From: DASQUK01 sp035641315
GTDB lineage: Bacteria > Actinomycetota > Acidimicrobiia > Acidimicrobiales > VFJN01
Reading direction: 5' to 3'
Assembly: GCA_035641315.1 (NCBI GenBank)
Contig: DASQUK010000248.1
Span: 14,938 to 78,937 of the forward strand
Length of the DNA: 64,000 nucleotides
Position numbers and translations under genes: made by a program. This document shows, piece by piece, positions 48,673 to 55,825 of this stretch. Position 1 is the first letter of the stretch; each line of letters begins with the position of its first letter. Under the pieces are notes generated by a model. That model was not told where the DNA came from. It saw nothing but the letters and a program-made list of their open reading frames with translations, and did not search any database.

Positions 48673-49691
48673 GTGACGCCGGCAACCCGCTGGCGGGCGT
48701 CCCCATGGCGCTGTACGTCCAGGACGCCCACCCGATCCGGGAGGCGATGGGCTTCGTGCGGCGGGCCGAGGAGCTGGGGTTCGCCGCCGTGTGGCAGGCC
48801 GACAGCCGGCTGGTGCGGGAGGCGACGGTGCCGATGGCGGCGTTCGCGGCCACCACCGAGCGCATCGCCGTCGGCTCGGGCGTCATCGACATCTGGACCC
48901 GCAACCCCGCCCGGCTGGCGTCGCTGTTCTCGACGCTCGACGACCTCGCCCCCGGCCGCATCCTCGCCGGGTTGGGCGCCTGGTGGGACCCGCTCGCGGC
49001 AAAGGTGGGCATCGCCCGCACGCGACCGCTGGGAGTCATGCGCGAGGTGGTGGAGTCGCTGCGGGCTTTGCTGCGCGGCGACGGCCCCGTCACTCACGAC
49101 GGTGCCTACGTGCACCTCGACGGGGTCGAGCTCGACTACGTCCACCAGGAGCGGCGGGCCAAGCAGGTGCCCATCTACATCGGGGCCACCGGCATGCGGA
49201 TGATGGAGCTGGCCGGGGAGATCGCCGACGGCGCCGTGCTCAACTACCTGGTCTCGCCCGACTACAACCGGCGGGCGCTGGAGGCGCTGGCGGCCGGGGC
49301 GGACAAGGCCGGCCGCACGCTCGACGACGTCGACCGCCCCCAGCTCGTCGTGTGCTCGCTCGACGCCGACCGGGAGGCGGCGCTCGACGCCGCGCGCCTG
49401 CTGGTCACCCAGTACCTGGGGCAGCAGCCGCACATCATGGCGGCGTCGGGCGTGCCGGCCGAGCTGCTCGCCGACATCGGCCGGGTGCTGACCTGGCCCG
49501 CCACCCACGACGAGGTGGTGGCGGCCAGCAAGCAGGTCCCCGACGAGGTGGTGCAGATGCTGTGCGCCGCGGGGACCGCCGACGAGTGCCGCGCCAAGGT
49601 GGCCGAGTACGTGGCCACCGGGTGCACGTCGCCGGTCCTCTATCCCCTGGGTGACGTGGCGGCCACCCTCGAGGCCTTCGCTCCCGGCTGA
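48669..49691 (+). CDS. LLM-class (F420-dependent type) oxidoreductase
   Basis: A 340-residue luciferase-like TIM-barrel protein: FVRRAEELGFAAVWQADSRL, IAVGSGVIDIWTRNPARLAS, LDDLAPGRILAGLGAWWDPL and PIYIGATGMRMMELAGEIAD. These are the signatures of F420-dependent enzymes of the MER/Fgd-like group in actinobacteria. Its GTG overlaps the hydrolase stop, so both belong to one operon; a shorter form could start at ATG 48705. The substrate is unknown. Confidence 0.8.
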   Translation: MSDAGNPLAGVPMALYVQDAHPIREAMGFVRRAEELGFAAVWQADSRLVREATVPMAAFAATTERIAVGSGVIDIWTRNPARLASLFSTLDDLAPGRILAGLGAWWDPLAAKVGIARTRPLGVMREVVESLRALLRGDGPVTHDGAYVHLDGVELDYVHQERRAKQVPIYIGATGMRMMELAGEIADGAVLNYLVSPDYNRRALEALAAGADKAGRTLDDVDRPQLVVCSLDADREAALDAARLLVTQYLGQQPHIMAASGVPAELLADIGRVLTWPATHDEVVAASKQVPDEVVQMLCAAGTADECRAKVAEYVATGCTSPVLYPLGDVAATLEAFAPG

Positions 49692-49712
49692 CGCTGCGGC
49701 AAGCTGGCCGTG

Positions 49713-51110
49713 ATGACCATCCGCTTGGCCGAGGGATCGCTGGTGGTGCTGGTCGGCCCGCCGGCGTCCGGCAAGTCGACCTGGGCGTTCGAGGAGTTCC
49801 CGCCAAACCAGGTGGTGTCGTCGGACCGGCTGCGGGCCCTGGTCGGCGAGGGCGAACACGACCAACGGGCCGCGAGGGACGCCTTCGACATGCTCGACCA
49901 GGTGGTCGAACGACGGCTCCGGCGGCGGCTGACCACCGTGATCGACTCCCTCGGCACCGACGCCGAGCGGCGCCGGGTCTGGGTGGCGGCCGCCGAACGG
50001 GCGGGCGTCCCGGCGGTCGCGGTGGTGTTCGATGTCGAGCCCACGGTGTGCCGGAGCCGCAACCGTGAGCGTCCCCGCCCGGTTCCCGCCAACGTCCTGT
50101 CCTCGATGCTGGCGGCGTGGCCGGCGGCGCGGGACAGCCTGGCCGACGACGGGTTCGCCGCCGTCCATCCGCCCGGCCCGGTCACGGTCGTCGCCCCCGA
50201 CCTCGTCGTGGCACCGGACGCCACCGATCGCCAGAGAGAGGATCCGCTGCCGCTCGACTTCGGCCTGCAGATCCCCCGCTTCGGCTGGCCCGGCGGGGCG
50301 GCGGAGACCCGTGCCCGCCTGGTCGACGTGGCGGCCGCCGCCGAGGATGCGGGCTTCACCAGCCTGTGGGTGATGGATCACTTCATGCAGATCCCGCAGA
50401 TCGGCCCGCACTGGGAGGACATGCTCGAGAGCTACACGACGCTGTCTTACCTGGCCGGGCGCACCGAGACGGTGCGGCTGGGCACGCTGGTGACGGGCGT
50501 GACGTACCGGAACCTCGCCCACCTGGCGAAGATCCTGGCCACGCTGGACGTGCTCTCCGGCGGGCGGGCGATCTGCGGCATCGGCGCCGCCTGGTTCAAG
50601 CGCGAGCACACCGCCTACGGCTGGCGCTTCCCGCCGCTGCCCGAGCGCTTCGCCCTGCTCGAGGACGCCCTGGAGCTGCTGCCGATCATGTGGGGCAAGG
50701 GCACGCCGGCGTTCTCGGGGCGCACGATCGAGGTGACCGAGGCGGTCTGCTACCCACGGCCGCTGCAGGAGCGGATCCCCATCCTGGTCGGCGGCTCGGG
50801 GGAGAATCGCATCCTGCGCCTTGTCGCCCGTCACGCCGACATGTGCAACCTGGTGGGCGACGCCGACACCGTGCGCCACAAGGTCGAGGTGTTGCACCGT
50901 CACTGTGCCACCGCCGGGCGCGACCCCGTCGACGTCACGGTCACGCACCTCGGCACGGCCGACGCGCCGAGCGTCGATGACCACATCGGCCGCTACCGCC
51001 AGCTTGCAGAAGCGGGGGTCCAGACGGCGATCGTCAGCCTTCCCTCGGTGGCGACGCCGAAGGTGGTATCGGGTTTCGCCGAGGTGACCGACGCGTTCCG
51101 CATTCGTTAG
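49713..51110 (+). CDS. P-loop kinase domain fused to an LLM-class F420-type oxidoreductase
   Basis: A 465-residue fusion. Residues about 1-165 are a polynucleotide-kinase-like AAA_33 domain: VVLVGPPASGKSTWAFEEFP (Walker A), SSDRLRALVGEGEHDQRAAR, DSLGTDAERRRVWVAAAERA. Residues about 175-465 are a luciferase-like oxidoreductase: FGLQIPRFGWPGGAAETRAR, WVMDHFMQIPQIGPHWEDML, GTLVTGVTYRNLAHLAKILA, GRAICGIGAAWFKREHTAYG. It follows the first LLM gene by about 20 bases. Why kinase and flavin/F420 chemistry are joined is not known; a phosphorylated substrate is one idea. GTG 49710 is an alternative start. Confidence 0.8.
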   Translation: MTIRLAEGSLVVLVGPPASGKSTWAFEEFPPNQVVSSDRLRALVGEGEHDQRAARDAFDMLDQVVERRLRRRLTTVIDSLGTDAERRRVWVAAAERAGVPAVAVVFDVEPTVCRSRNRERPRPVPANVLSSMLAAWPAARDSLADDGFAAVHPPGPVTVVAPDLVVAPDATDRQREDPLPLDFGLQIPRFGWPGGAAETRARLVDVAAAAEDAGFTSLWVMDHFMQIPQIGPHWEDMLESYTTLSYLAGRTETVRLGTLVTGVTYRNLAHLAKILATLDVLSGGRAICGIGAAWFKREHTAYGWRFPPLPERFALLEDALELLPIMWGKGTPAFSGRTIEVTEAVCYPRPLQERIPILVGGSGENRILRLVARHADMCNLVGDADTVRHKVEVLHRHCATAGRDPVDVTVTHLGTADAPSVDDHIGRYRQLAEAGVQTAIVSLPSVATPKVVSGFAEVTDAFRIR

Positions 51111-51262
51111 GACAGGTCACCGACGGCGTCGGCGTAGTACGTCGACTCGGCGAGGTGGAAGGCGACCTCCCGGATCGTCCAGGTGTCGCCGTCGCGGCGG
51201 TCGAGCTGGTCGTCGTCGAGCGAACGCAGGCGGACCCGCCACACCTGCGCCAGTGCGGGGTC
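51107..51262 (-). pseudogene. C-terminal remnant of a DinB-like protein
   Basis: The minus frame ends with AQVWRVRLRSLDDDQLDRRD, then GDTWTIREVAFHLAESTYYA DAVGDL-type residues, the pattern of DinB/mycothiol-transferase-like helical bundles with a metal-site His in the FHLAES segment. Only about 50 residues are present of 150 or more; the open frame further right (to 51358) is unrelated. Its front was probably removed when the neighbouring methylase gene arrived. Confidence 0.45.
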
Positions 51263-51375
51263 GCTCGTCGGCCATTGGGCAGTGTGGAGTGGCGCCCGTC
51301 GGGTAGAAAGTCGGTTTGGTGGCCGCCGGGTTGCCGATACGGTCCCGGACGTGACCACGTTCGTGATGGTGCGTC

Positions 51376-51912
51376 GTGCCCGCCTCCGGGCAGGCGCGGT
51401 GGGGATGGCACCGCCTGTCCCCCGAATGGGCCGACCGGATCGTCGCTGACGCCCAGGTCCGGCCCGGCGATCTCGTCGTCGACATCGGCGCCGGGACCGG
51501 TGCCCTCACCGCCTCCCTCGTCGCCGGAGGCGCGCGGGTCGTCGCCGTCGAGCTCCATCCGCAGCGGGTCGCGGTGCTGCGCCAGCGGTTCGCCGGCCAG
51601 CCGGTGACGGTCGTGCGGGCCGACGCCACCGACCTGCGGCTGCCCCGCCGCCCGTTCCGGGTCGTGGCCAACCCGCCGTTCGCCGCCACCACCGCCATCC
51701 TGCGGCGCCTGCTCGCGCCCGGCTCCCGCCTGGTCGCCGCCGACCTGGTGCTCCCGCCCGCCATCGCCCGCCGGTGGGCGGCCGGCCGCGCCCCCGGCAC
51801 CGGCCGCTGGGGCCGGGATCACGCCGTGGGGTTGGGCCGCCGCATCCCGCGAGCGGCGTTCACTCCCCGGCCGGCGGTCGACTGCAGGATGCTGGTGATC
51901 CGCCGCGGCTGA
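51376..51912 (+). CDS. Erm-family 23S rRNA adenine N6-methyltransferase, short Erm(37)/Erm(41)-like form
   Basis: A 178-residue methylase: RWGWHRLSPEWADRIVADAQ at the start, motif I VVDIGAGTGALTASLV, acidic VVAVELHPQRVAVL, motif II-III VRADATDLRLPRRPF, and motif IV VVANPPFAATTAILRRL. It ends RRIPRAAFTPRPAVDCRMLV without the C-terminal helical domain of classical Erm enzymes (about 250 residues). Mycobacterial Erm(37) and Erm(41) have the same reduced length and methylate A2058-region bases, giving macrolide resistance. GTG start. The convergent stress gene ends 1 base after its stop. Confidence 0.8.
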   Translation: MPASGQARWGWHRLSPEWADRIVADAQVRPGDLVVDIGAGTGALTASLVAGGARVVAVELHPQRVAVLRQRFAGQPVTVVRADATDLRLPRRPFRVVANPPFAATTAILRRLLAPGSRLVAADLVLPPAIARRWAAGRAPGTGRWGRDHAVGLGRRIPRAAFTPRPAVDCRMLVIRRG

Positions 51913-52374
51913 TCAGCCGAGCCGACCGAGGACGCTCCGTGCGTTGTCGGCGTGGCGGCTGTCCACCGTGACGTCGTAGGCGTCGGCGCGCAGCTGCTGG
52001 TGGGAGACGAAATCACGCTGGCCGCGGGTCAACGCGTACATCGCCAAGCTGAGGGCGACACCCGCGGCGATGCCCCAGAGGGCGCCCGAGAGCACGATCA
52101 CCCACGTCGAGCTGCCCTCGCTGAAGACCGCCACGAACCACCCCACGAGCAGACCGAGCCACAGGCCCGAGGTCACTCCCGCCAGTGCGGCCCGGCCCCA
52201 GGTGAGCCGGCCGGTGACGGTCTCCACGAGCTTGAGGCCGGAGCCGACGATCGTCACGTGCTCGACCGGGAACTTCTCGTCGGCGAGGAAGTCGACCGCC
52301 CGTTGCGCCTGGCGGTAGTCGCCGTAGGACGCGATCACGGTCCGCTCGACCGCATCACCTGCATTGGTTGCCAT
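51913..52374 (-). CDS. general stress protein 17M-like (YflT-type) membrane protein
   Basis: A 153-residue protein: an N-terminal alpha/beta half-domain (TVIASYGDYRQAQRAVDFLA then FPVEHVTIVGSGLKLVE), two membrane helices (GVTSGLWLGLLVGWFVAVF and WVIVLSGALWGIAAGVALSL) and a C-terminal part ending YDVTVDSRHADNARSVL. This is the general stress protein 17M/YflT family layout, common in actinobacteria. Exact function unknown. Confidence 0.8.
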   Translation of the reverse strand: MATNAGDAVERTVIASYGDYRQAQRAVDFLADEKFPVEHVTIVGSGLKLVETVTGRLTWGRAALAGVTSGLWLGLLVGWFVAVFSEGSSTWVIVLSGALWGIAAGVALSLAMYALTRGQRDFVSHQQLRADAYDVTVDSRHADNARSVLGRLG

Positions 52375-52425
52375 GGCGTCAGCTTGCCCCGGCGACGGTC
52401 GCCGGGCGAGGACTCCCGCCGCGGC

Positions 52426-52893
52426 TCAACCTGCGTCCAGCGACAAGCCGGCGGCGAGCGCTGCGCCCAGCTCCCAGCAGGCGTCGAGGTCGGACTGGGC
52501 CGGCGTGCCGATGATCGAAACGGGCGCCTGGGCGGACCGCCAGCGCAGCCCGGTCACGATCTTCTCGATCCCCGCCAGCGCACCGGTCGTGTCGTTGTTG
52601 CCGTGGATGTAGACGCCGTAGGGCCGGCCGATCGTCGCCTCCAGGCACGGGTAGTAGATCGTGTCGAAGAAGTGCTTGAGGGCGCCGGACATGTAGCCGA
52701 GGTTGGCCGGCGTGCCGAGCAGGTAGCCGTCGGCCTCGAGCACGTCGACCGCGGTGGCCCCCAGCGCCGGCCGGACCTCCACGTCCACGCCTTCGATCTG
52801 GGGATCGGTCGCCCCCGACCGCACCGCCTCGAACAGCGAGTGCAGCGCCGGCGACGGCGTGTGGTGGACGATCAGCAGCGATCTCCTGGTCAC
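52426..52893 (-). CDS. flavodoxin/NADPH-dependent FMN reductase-like protein
   Basis: A 155-residue flavodoxin-fold protein: the phosphate-binding loop region is LLIVHHTPSPALHSLFEAVR, the FMN ring loop GYLLGTPANLGYMSGALKHF, and YGVYIHGNNDTTGALAGIEK near the end. Typical of a NAD(P)H:FMN oxidoreductase group. GTG 52893 was chosen because the fold begins right there; open frame continues upstream without similarity. Confidence 0.75.
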   Translation of the reverse strand: MTRRSLLIVHHTPSPALHSLFEAVRSGATDPQIEGVDVEVRPALGATAVDVLEADGYLLGTPANLGYMSGALKHFFDTIYYPCLEATIGRPYGVYIHGNNDTTGALAGIEKIVTGLRWRSAQAPVSIIGTPAQSDLDACWELGAALAAGLSLDAG

Positions 52894-53003
52894 AGGCGGT
52901 TTCGGCCTCCAAGGTGAGCAGCCGCGTGAGCAACGGTGCCGCTTCAACAGATGCCCCGGCGGTGCTGACACACCCCGGGGCCGGACACCGGAGGATGATT
53001 CCG

Positions 53004-53219
53004 ATGCCAGACCCGACAGTACGCGAGATGTTGCTGGCGAAGGTCGACGAGCTCGTGGCCAAGCTCGTCACGTTGCTGGCCGAGATCAGGGCGGTGACCG
53101 AGCAGCTCGAGCCCGAGCGGGCCCGCTCGTGCCGGAACGCTCTGACGATGGCCGACGTGATGGTCGACGAGATCCGCCTGCGGGCCCATGCCCGGCCGCT
53201 GGACACCGACGACCACTAG
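53004..53219 (+). CDS. small helical hypothetical protein
   Basis: A 71-residue protein, almost entirely helical and probably a coiled coil (VREMLLAKVDELVAKLVTLL, IRAVTEQLEPERARSCRNAL). GGAGG at 52990-52994 sits nine bases before ATG 53004, which decides against ATG 52995. No family recognised. Confidence 0.5.
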   Translation: MPDPTVREMLLAKVDELVAKLVTLLAEIRAVTEQLEPERARSCRNALTMADVMVDEIRLRAHARPLDTDDH

Positions 53220-53294
53220 TCCCAGCCCACGACCTGCCGCCTCTCGACCCCTGCGGGTTGGGGGGCGGTCTCGCGTGTGGCGAGGGATCGACGG

Positions 53295-53337
53295 CCACCC
53301 TGCGGCGTGCTTCGCTCCGGGCGCTCGCACAGGGTGG
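53295..53337. repeat. palindromic element CCACCCTG...CAGGGTGG
   Basis: CCACCCTG (53295-53302) and CAGGGTGG (53330-53337) enclose a GC-rich core containing GCGTGCTTCGCTCCGGGCGC, itself partly self-complementary. It resembles in style the palindromic units at 47443-47649 and may be a dispersed repeat or a terminator-like hairpin in the gap 53220-53439. Confidence 0.45.
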
Positions 53338-53439
53338 TGTTGGAAACAGTACTCGTGGATCGCCAACTTCCACATGCGTAGTTCGCCAAACCCGAAACAA
53401 AACTGGTGTCGTGTCCGACGGTTTGGTACTCTGAGTTTC

Positions 53440-53943
53440 ATGTCGGATTGGACGCAACAGGCGTTCCGCACCACCGCACTCGAACTCGCCGAGGCTGAGA
53501 ACGAACTGGAGCGGTGGCAACGCCGAGTCACCGCACTGCGCCAAATCAAGGCGGGGCTCGAGTCCTACCTTGCGATGGACCGTGAGCCTCCCGAGATGGT
53601 GGGCGTCGACGAAGGCGGCAACACCTACTCGTTGGCGTTCGCGCCGCTCCGGGGCCAAGCAGCGGTTCGGGCCGTTCTCCAGGAGCGTGCCGGCACCGTC
53701 ATGACCGTGCCGGAGATCGCCGACGAGATCGTTCGGCGGGGCTGGATCGACGAAGGTGCCAATGCCCTCGACGCGACGCGCACGAGTGTGGGCCGCGCGG
53801 TCAAGTCGTACCGCCAGGTCCGGCGGGTCGGCCACGGCCAATACGTGTACGAGAACGTCGATGGCCCCACCGAAGCAGGGCCATCGCCACACCTCCCTAC
53901 TCCACAAGAAGGAGGTGATTCCCATGCCCCCGTAAGTGAGTGA
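53440..53943 (+). CDS. coiled-coil plus winged-helix-like hypothetical protein
   Basis: A 167-residue protein. Residues 1-45 form a coiled coil (LELAEAENELERWQRRVTAL), residues 65-140 a winged-helix-like domain (RGQAAVRAVLQERAGTVMTV, EIADEIVRRGWIDE, RTSVGRAVKSYRQVRRVGHG) reminiscent of HARE/HTH domains, and the tail is acidic. The upstream sequence is lower in GC than most of the window. The end of the gene contains a perfect Shine-Dalgarno sequence and a three-codon frame in another phase, and a tRNA-like gene follows 52 bases later. It looks like an accessory-island regulator. Confidence 0.6.
   Translation: MSDWTQQAFRTTALELAEAENELERWQRRVTALRQIKAGLESYLAMDREPPEMVGVDEGGNTYSLAFAPLRGQAAVRAVLQERAGTVMTVPEIADEIVRRGWIDEGANALDATRTSVGRAVKSYRQVRRVGHGQYVYENVDGPTEAGPSPHLPTPQEGGDSHAPVSE
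53924..53935 (+). CDS. three-codon Met-Pro-Pro minigene candidate
   Basis: AAGGAGGTGAT (53909-53919), a full complement of the 16S rRNA 3' end, stands eight bases before ATG-CCC-CCG-TAA. No longer frame starts at this ATG. The two proline codons include CCG, which the tRNA-like gene at 53996-54068 would read by its CGG anticodon. A GCCGGG/CCCGGC pairing is possible in the intervening 60 bases. Whether it is translated is unknown. Confidence 0.35.
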   Translation: MPP

Positions 53944-53995
53944 CCTTCTGATCACCCGCCGGGTCGGCCGCTGGCACGGTCGGCCCGGCAACCGC

Positions 53996-54068
53996 GGGGG
54001 CGTAGTGCATGTGGTTAGCACACTGGTCTCGGGAACCAGAGAATCCGGTCCGAACCCGGACGCCTCCA
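53996..54068 (+). tRNA. divergent tRNA-like gene, anticodon CGG (proline), non-canonical acceptor and T-loop
   Basis: A full cloverleaf can be drawn over 73 bases: acceptor GGGGGCG/CGCCTCC (one G-T pair), discriminator A68, D-stem GTGC/GCAC with loop ATGTGGTTA (G18G19 present), anticodon stem CTGGT/ACCAG with loop CTCGGGA (anticodon CGG at 54030-54032), four-base variable loop, T-stem TCCGG/CCGGA with loop TCCGAAC. CCA is not encoded. Oddities: base 1:72 is G:C, whereas bacterial tRNA-Pro normally has C1:G72, a ProRS identity element; T-loop position 55 is C rather than T. It therefore looks like a phage- or island-borne, possibly non-standard tRNA. Confidence 0.75.
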
Positions 54069-54321
54069 CTTCCCGCAACCGACAACACTGTACCGCCGAG
54101 GGGTCCAAAGGGCAGGTAAATCGCTATGTGCCTCCCCGGACAGCGGTCGAGCGGTGGAGCCCTTGGTCCTGCCGTTGCGTCGCTGCGACTCCTCCCGGGT
54201 GACCGGTGTCAGGGTCGGGGACGTCGCTGGCGTCGATGAGATCCCCGGGCCGCCTCGTGGGCGTCACCGCCCGCCTCCGCCAGCGGCAACGCGACTCCGG
54301 CGAGCTTGGCGACATGGCGGT

Positions 54322-54690
54322 CTAACTGTGCCTCGCGGGGGCAGCGCTCCGGCGCCCAGGTGGCAGCCACCAGAACTTGGCCTCCGGGGGCACGGGCGTG
54401 TCGTCGTCGACGAACCGCCAATCGCGCTCGCCGTCGAGGCGGTCGCGCGTCCACGCTGGCCGATAGTTCACGGCCTCCCGGGCGGTCCCATCGGCGAAGA
54501 TCATCCAGCAGCGCTCCTCGGCGTCGTGGCCGAGCCCCACCATCATCGGGGCGTCGGGATCGACCGCCGGCCGCTCGTCCCACGGTGGCCCGTACCGCCA
54601 CTTGTCGAGGTGCTCCTCGCGCAGCGCCAACATGGCCTGCCGATCGTGCGGATCGGGGTGCTCAGTCGCCGGCTGACGGAACTGAACCAC
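54322..54690 (-). CDS. hypothetical protein next to the phage terminase gene
   Basis: About 122 residues from GTG 54690 (ATG 54711 is an alternative, with more overlap). Trp/Asp-rich and acidic: LREEHLDKWRYGPPWDERPA, MMVGLGHDAEERCWMIFADG, AVNYRPAWTRDRLDGERDWR. No family recognised. It overlaps the end of the terminase small subunit gene and is probably part of the same phage-derived transcript. Confidence 0.45.
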   Translation of the reverse strand: MVQFRQPATEHPDPHDRQAMLALREEHLDKWRYGPPWDERPAVDPDAPMMVGLGHDAEERCWMIFADGTAREAVNYRPAWTRDRLDGERDWRFVDDDTPVPPEAKFWWLPPGRRSAAPARHS

Positions 54691-55099
54691 GATCCGGTGA
54701 CCACCGTGCACGCGCCGCCCGACGGGCCCGCCACGACCGCTCGACCTGCTCAGCCTCCGACGGCGAATCGGGCAGGTGAAGCTGGCGCACCAGGCGCGAG
54801 AGCACGACCTCGTGCTGGCGCCGTTCGGCCACCAGCGGGTGAGGCACCGTCTGGCCTCGAGAGCCGGCGGCCAGGAGCCCCTCCTCGGCGATCGTGACGT
54901 CCATGGCCGAGATCGTGTCGATCAGCCGACACACGCGCTCGAGAACCGCCAGCTTGTCGGGCCGGAACGTGTAGACGGTCACCACGTCACGCCAGAGGCG
55001 CTGGCCTTTCGCCCGGAGCCCGGGCGCGCACCTCGGCGACTTCCCTGCCGGCAGAGCGGCGACAGCGGGATCTGCCACGCCTTGCATCGTATTTCGCAT
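54662..55099 (-). CDS. phage terminase small subunit, P27-like
   Basis: A 145-residue helical protein: APGLRAKGQRLWRDVVTVYT, LAVLERVCRLIDTISAMDVT, then AAGSRGQTVPHPLVAERRQH and LSRLVRQLHLPDS. The GxxLWxxV....Y.....L..L....D......GSxGQxVxHPL....R.....L..L..LxLP pattern is that of actinobacterial P27-type terminase small subunits, which recognise phage DNA for packaging. No large terminase, portal or capsid gene is near, so this is a remnant or a satellite-like element beside the tRNA-like gene. Confidence 0.65.
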   Translation of the reverse strand: MRNTMQGVADPAVAALPAGKSPRCAPGLRAKGQRLWRDVVTVYTFRPDKLAVLERVCRLIDTISAMDVTIAEEGLLAAGSRGQTVPHPLVAERRQHEVVLSRLVRQLHLPDSPSEAEQVERSWRARRAARARWSPDRGSVPSAGD

Positions 55100-55221
55100 G
55101 CCAATGCACCCCAGCGTTTCGGTTGCATAGCGACCGCCCGGCCGTAACGCCTCCCGGTCGGAATCTGAGGGGAAGCTGAGCCCCCCGCACCCCCCTCGCT
55201 AGCAGCGCGACACTGGACGGC

Positions 55222-55356
55222 ATGACAGACGTGCGCCAATGCCCCTATTGCGAGCTGCGATTCGGGTCGCGCAACGAGCTCCAGGATCACGTTGCATCCG
55301 ACCACCCCCGCGAGCTCGACGACGACGACACCGAGCCGCCCCCCGCTCGCCCATGA
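55222..55356 (+). CDS. 44-residue single C2H2 zinc-finger protein
   Basis: From ATG 55222 to TGA 55354-55356 the frame reads a finger, QCPYCELRFGSRNELQDHVA SDH-type residues (Cys-x2-Cys-x12-His-x4-His), followed by an acidic DDDDTEPPP tail. Correct finger spacing with conserved hydrophobic positions makes chance unlikely. Bacterial single-finger proteins are rare and poorly studied; possible roles are DNA binding or protein contact. It lies between the phage remnant and the repeat region. Confidence 0.6.
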   Translation: MTDVRQCPYCELRFGSRNELQDHVASDHPRELDDDDTEPPPARP

Positions 55357-55715
55357 CGATCCCGTAACAGATCCAGTTTTCGCGCGGGGTGTGGTTAAGG
55401 ACGCTTAGAAAAAGCGAGCAGAGCGGTCAACGCGGTGCCGATGGTGGCGTCACTCATGCGGGGAGTTTCCCACCTGCGCCCCGGTGCTGGCGGCGGAGCT
55501 GGCCCTGTCCGTTTCGGACGTCTGGGCTCACGGTCGCATGGTGCTCACCACCACGAGCGGCGCGGCCGATGGTGGTCCCTGCCGGGTGGGTCCCTGTCGG
55601 GTCTCGCTGGGGCCGGGGGCACGTGGGCTGGGGGTGGTTGTCAGGGAGCGCCGGGGGCGCTGCTGGACGATCAGCAGCCGGGCCATCCGCCCGGCGACCC
55701 TACGGGTGGGCCCAA
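55357..55715. other. 359-base stretch without a supported gene
   Basis: Open frames exist on the plus strand, but none has a ribosome site or family resemblance. The first 60 bases include CGTAACAGATCC and an AT-richer TTAAGGACGCTTAGAAAAA segment, which may mark a promoter or an island edge. Confidence 0.4.
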
Positions 55716-55815
55716 CCCGAGGTCATGGGTTTCACCGATCCGAGCCCGAGGTCATGGGTTTCAGATTTGAAACGTATGACCTCATCCTGGACCGAACGAA
55801 ACCTATGACGTCGGG
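55716..55815. repeat. four-copy repeat of CCCGAGGTCATGGGTTTCA, two direct and two inverted
   Basis: Identical 19-bp copies at 55716-55734 and 55745-55763 (29 bases apart) are followed by two inverted, diverged copies: TTGAAACGTATGACCTC (55767-55783) and CGAAACCTATGACGTCGGG (55797-55815). All four share the core GGTCATNNGTTTC in one or other orientation. The set lies directly after the 3' end of the amidohydrolase gene (stop at 55826-55828). Confidence 0.75.
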
Positions 55816-55825
55816 AGCCCTACCC

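Noticed and set aside
48387..50984. An 865-codon open frame on the minus strand
   Set aside because: It is a shadow of the SsnA-like and two LLM genes on the plus strand, made possible by high GC; it has no domain similarity and a composition of reversed codons.
51351..51449. Possible macrolide-sensing leader peptide (VTTFVMVRRARLRAG) before the erm-like gene
   Set aside because: It contains an Arg-X-Arg pattern known from macrolide arrest peptides, but that motif lies after the methylase start at 51376, so stalling there would cover rather than free the start. Kept only as a curiosity.
55716..55815. CRISPR array
   Set aside because: Only four short repeats in mixed orientation, spacers of 10-13 bases and no cas genes.
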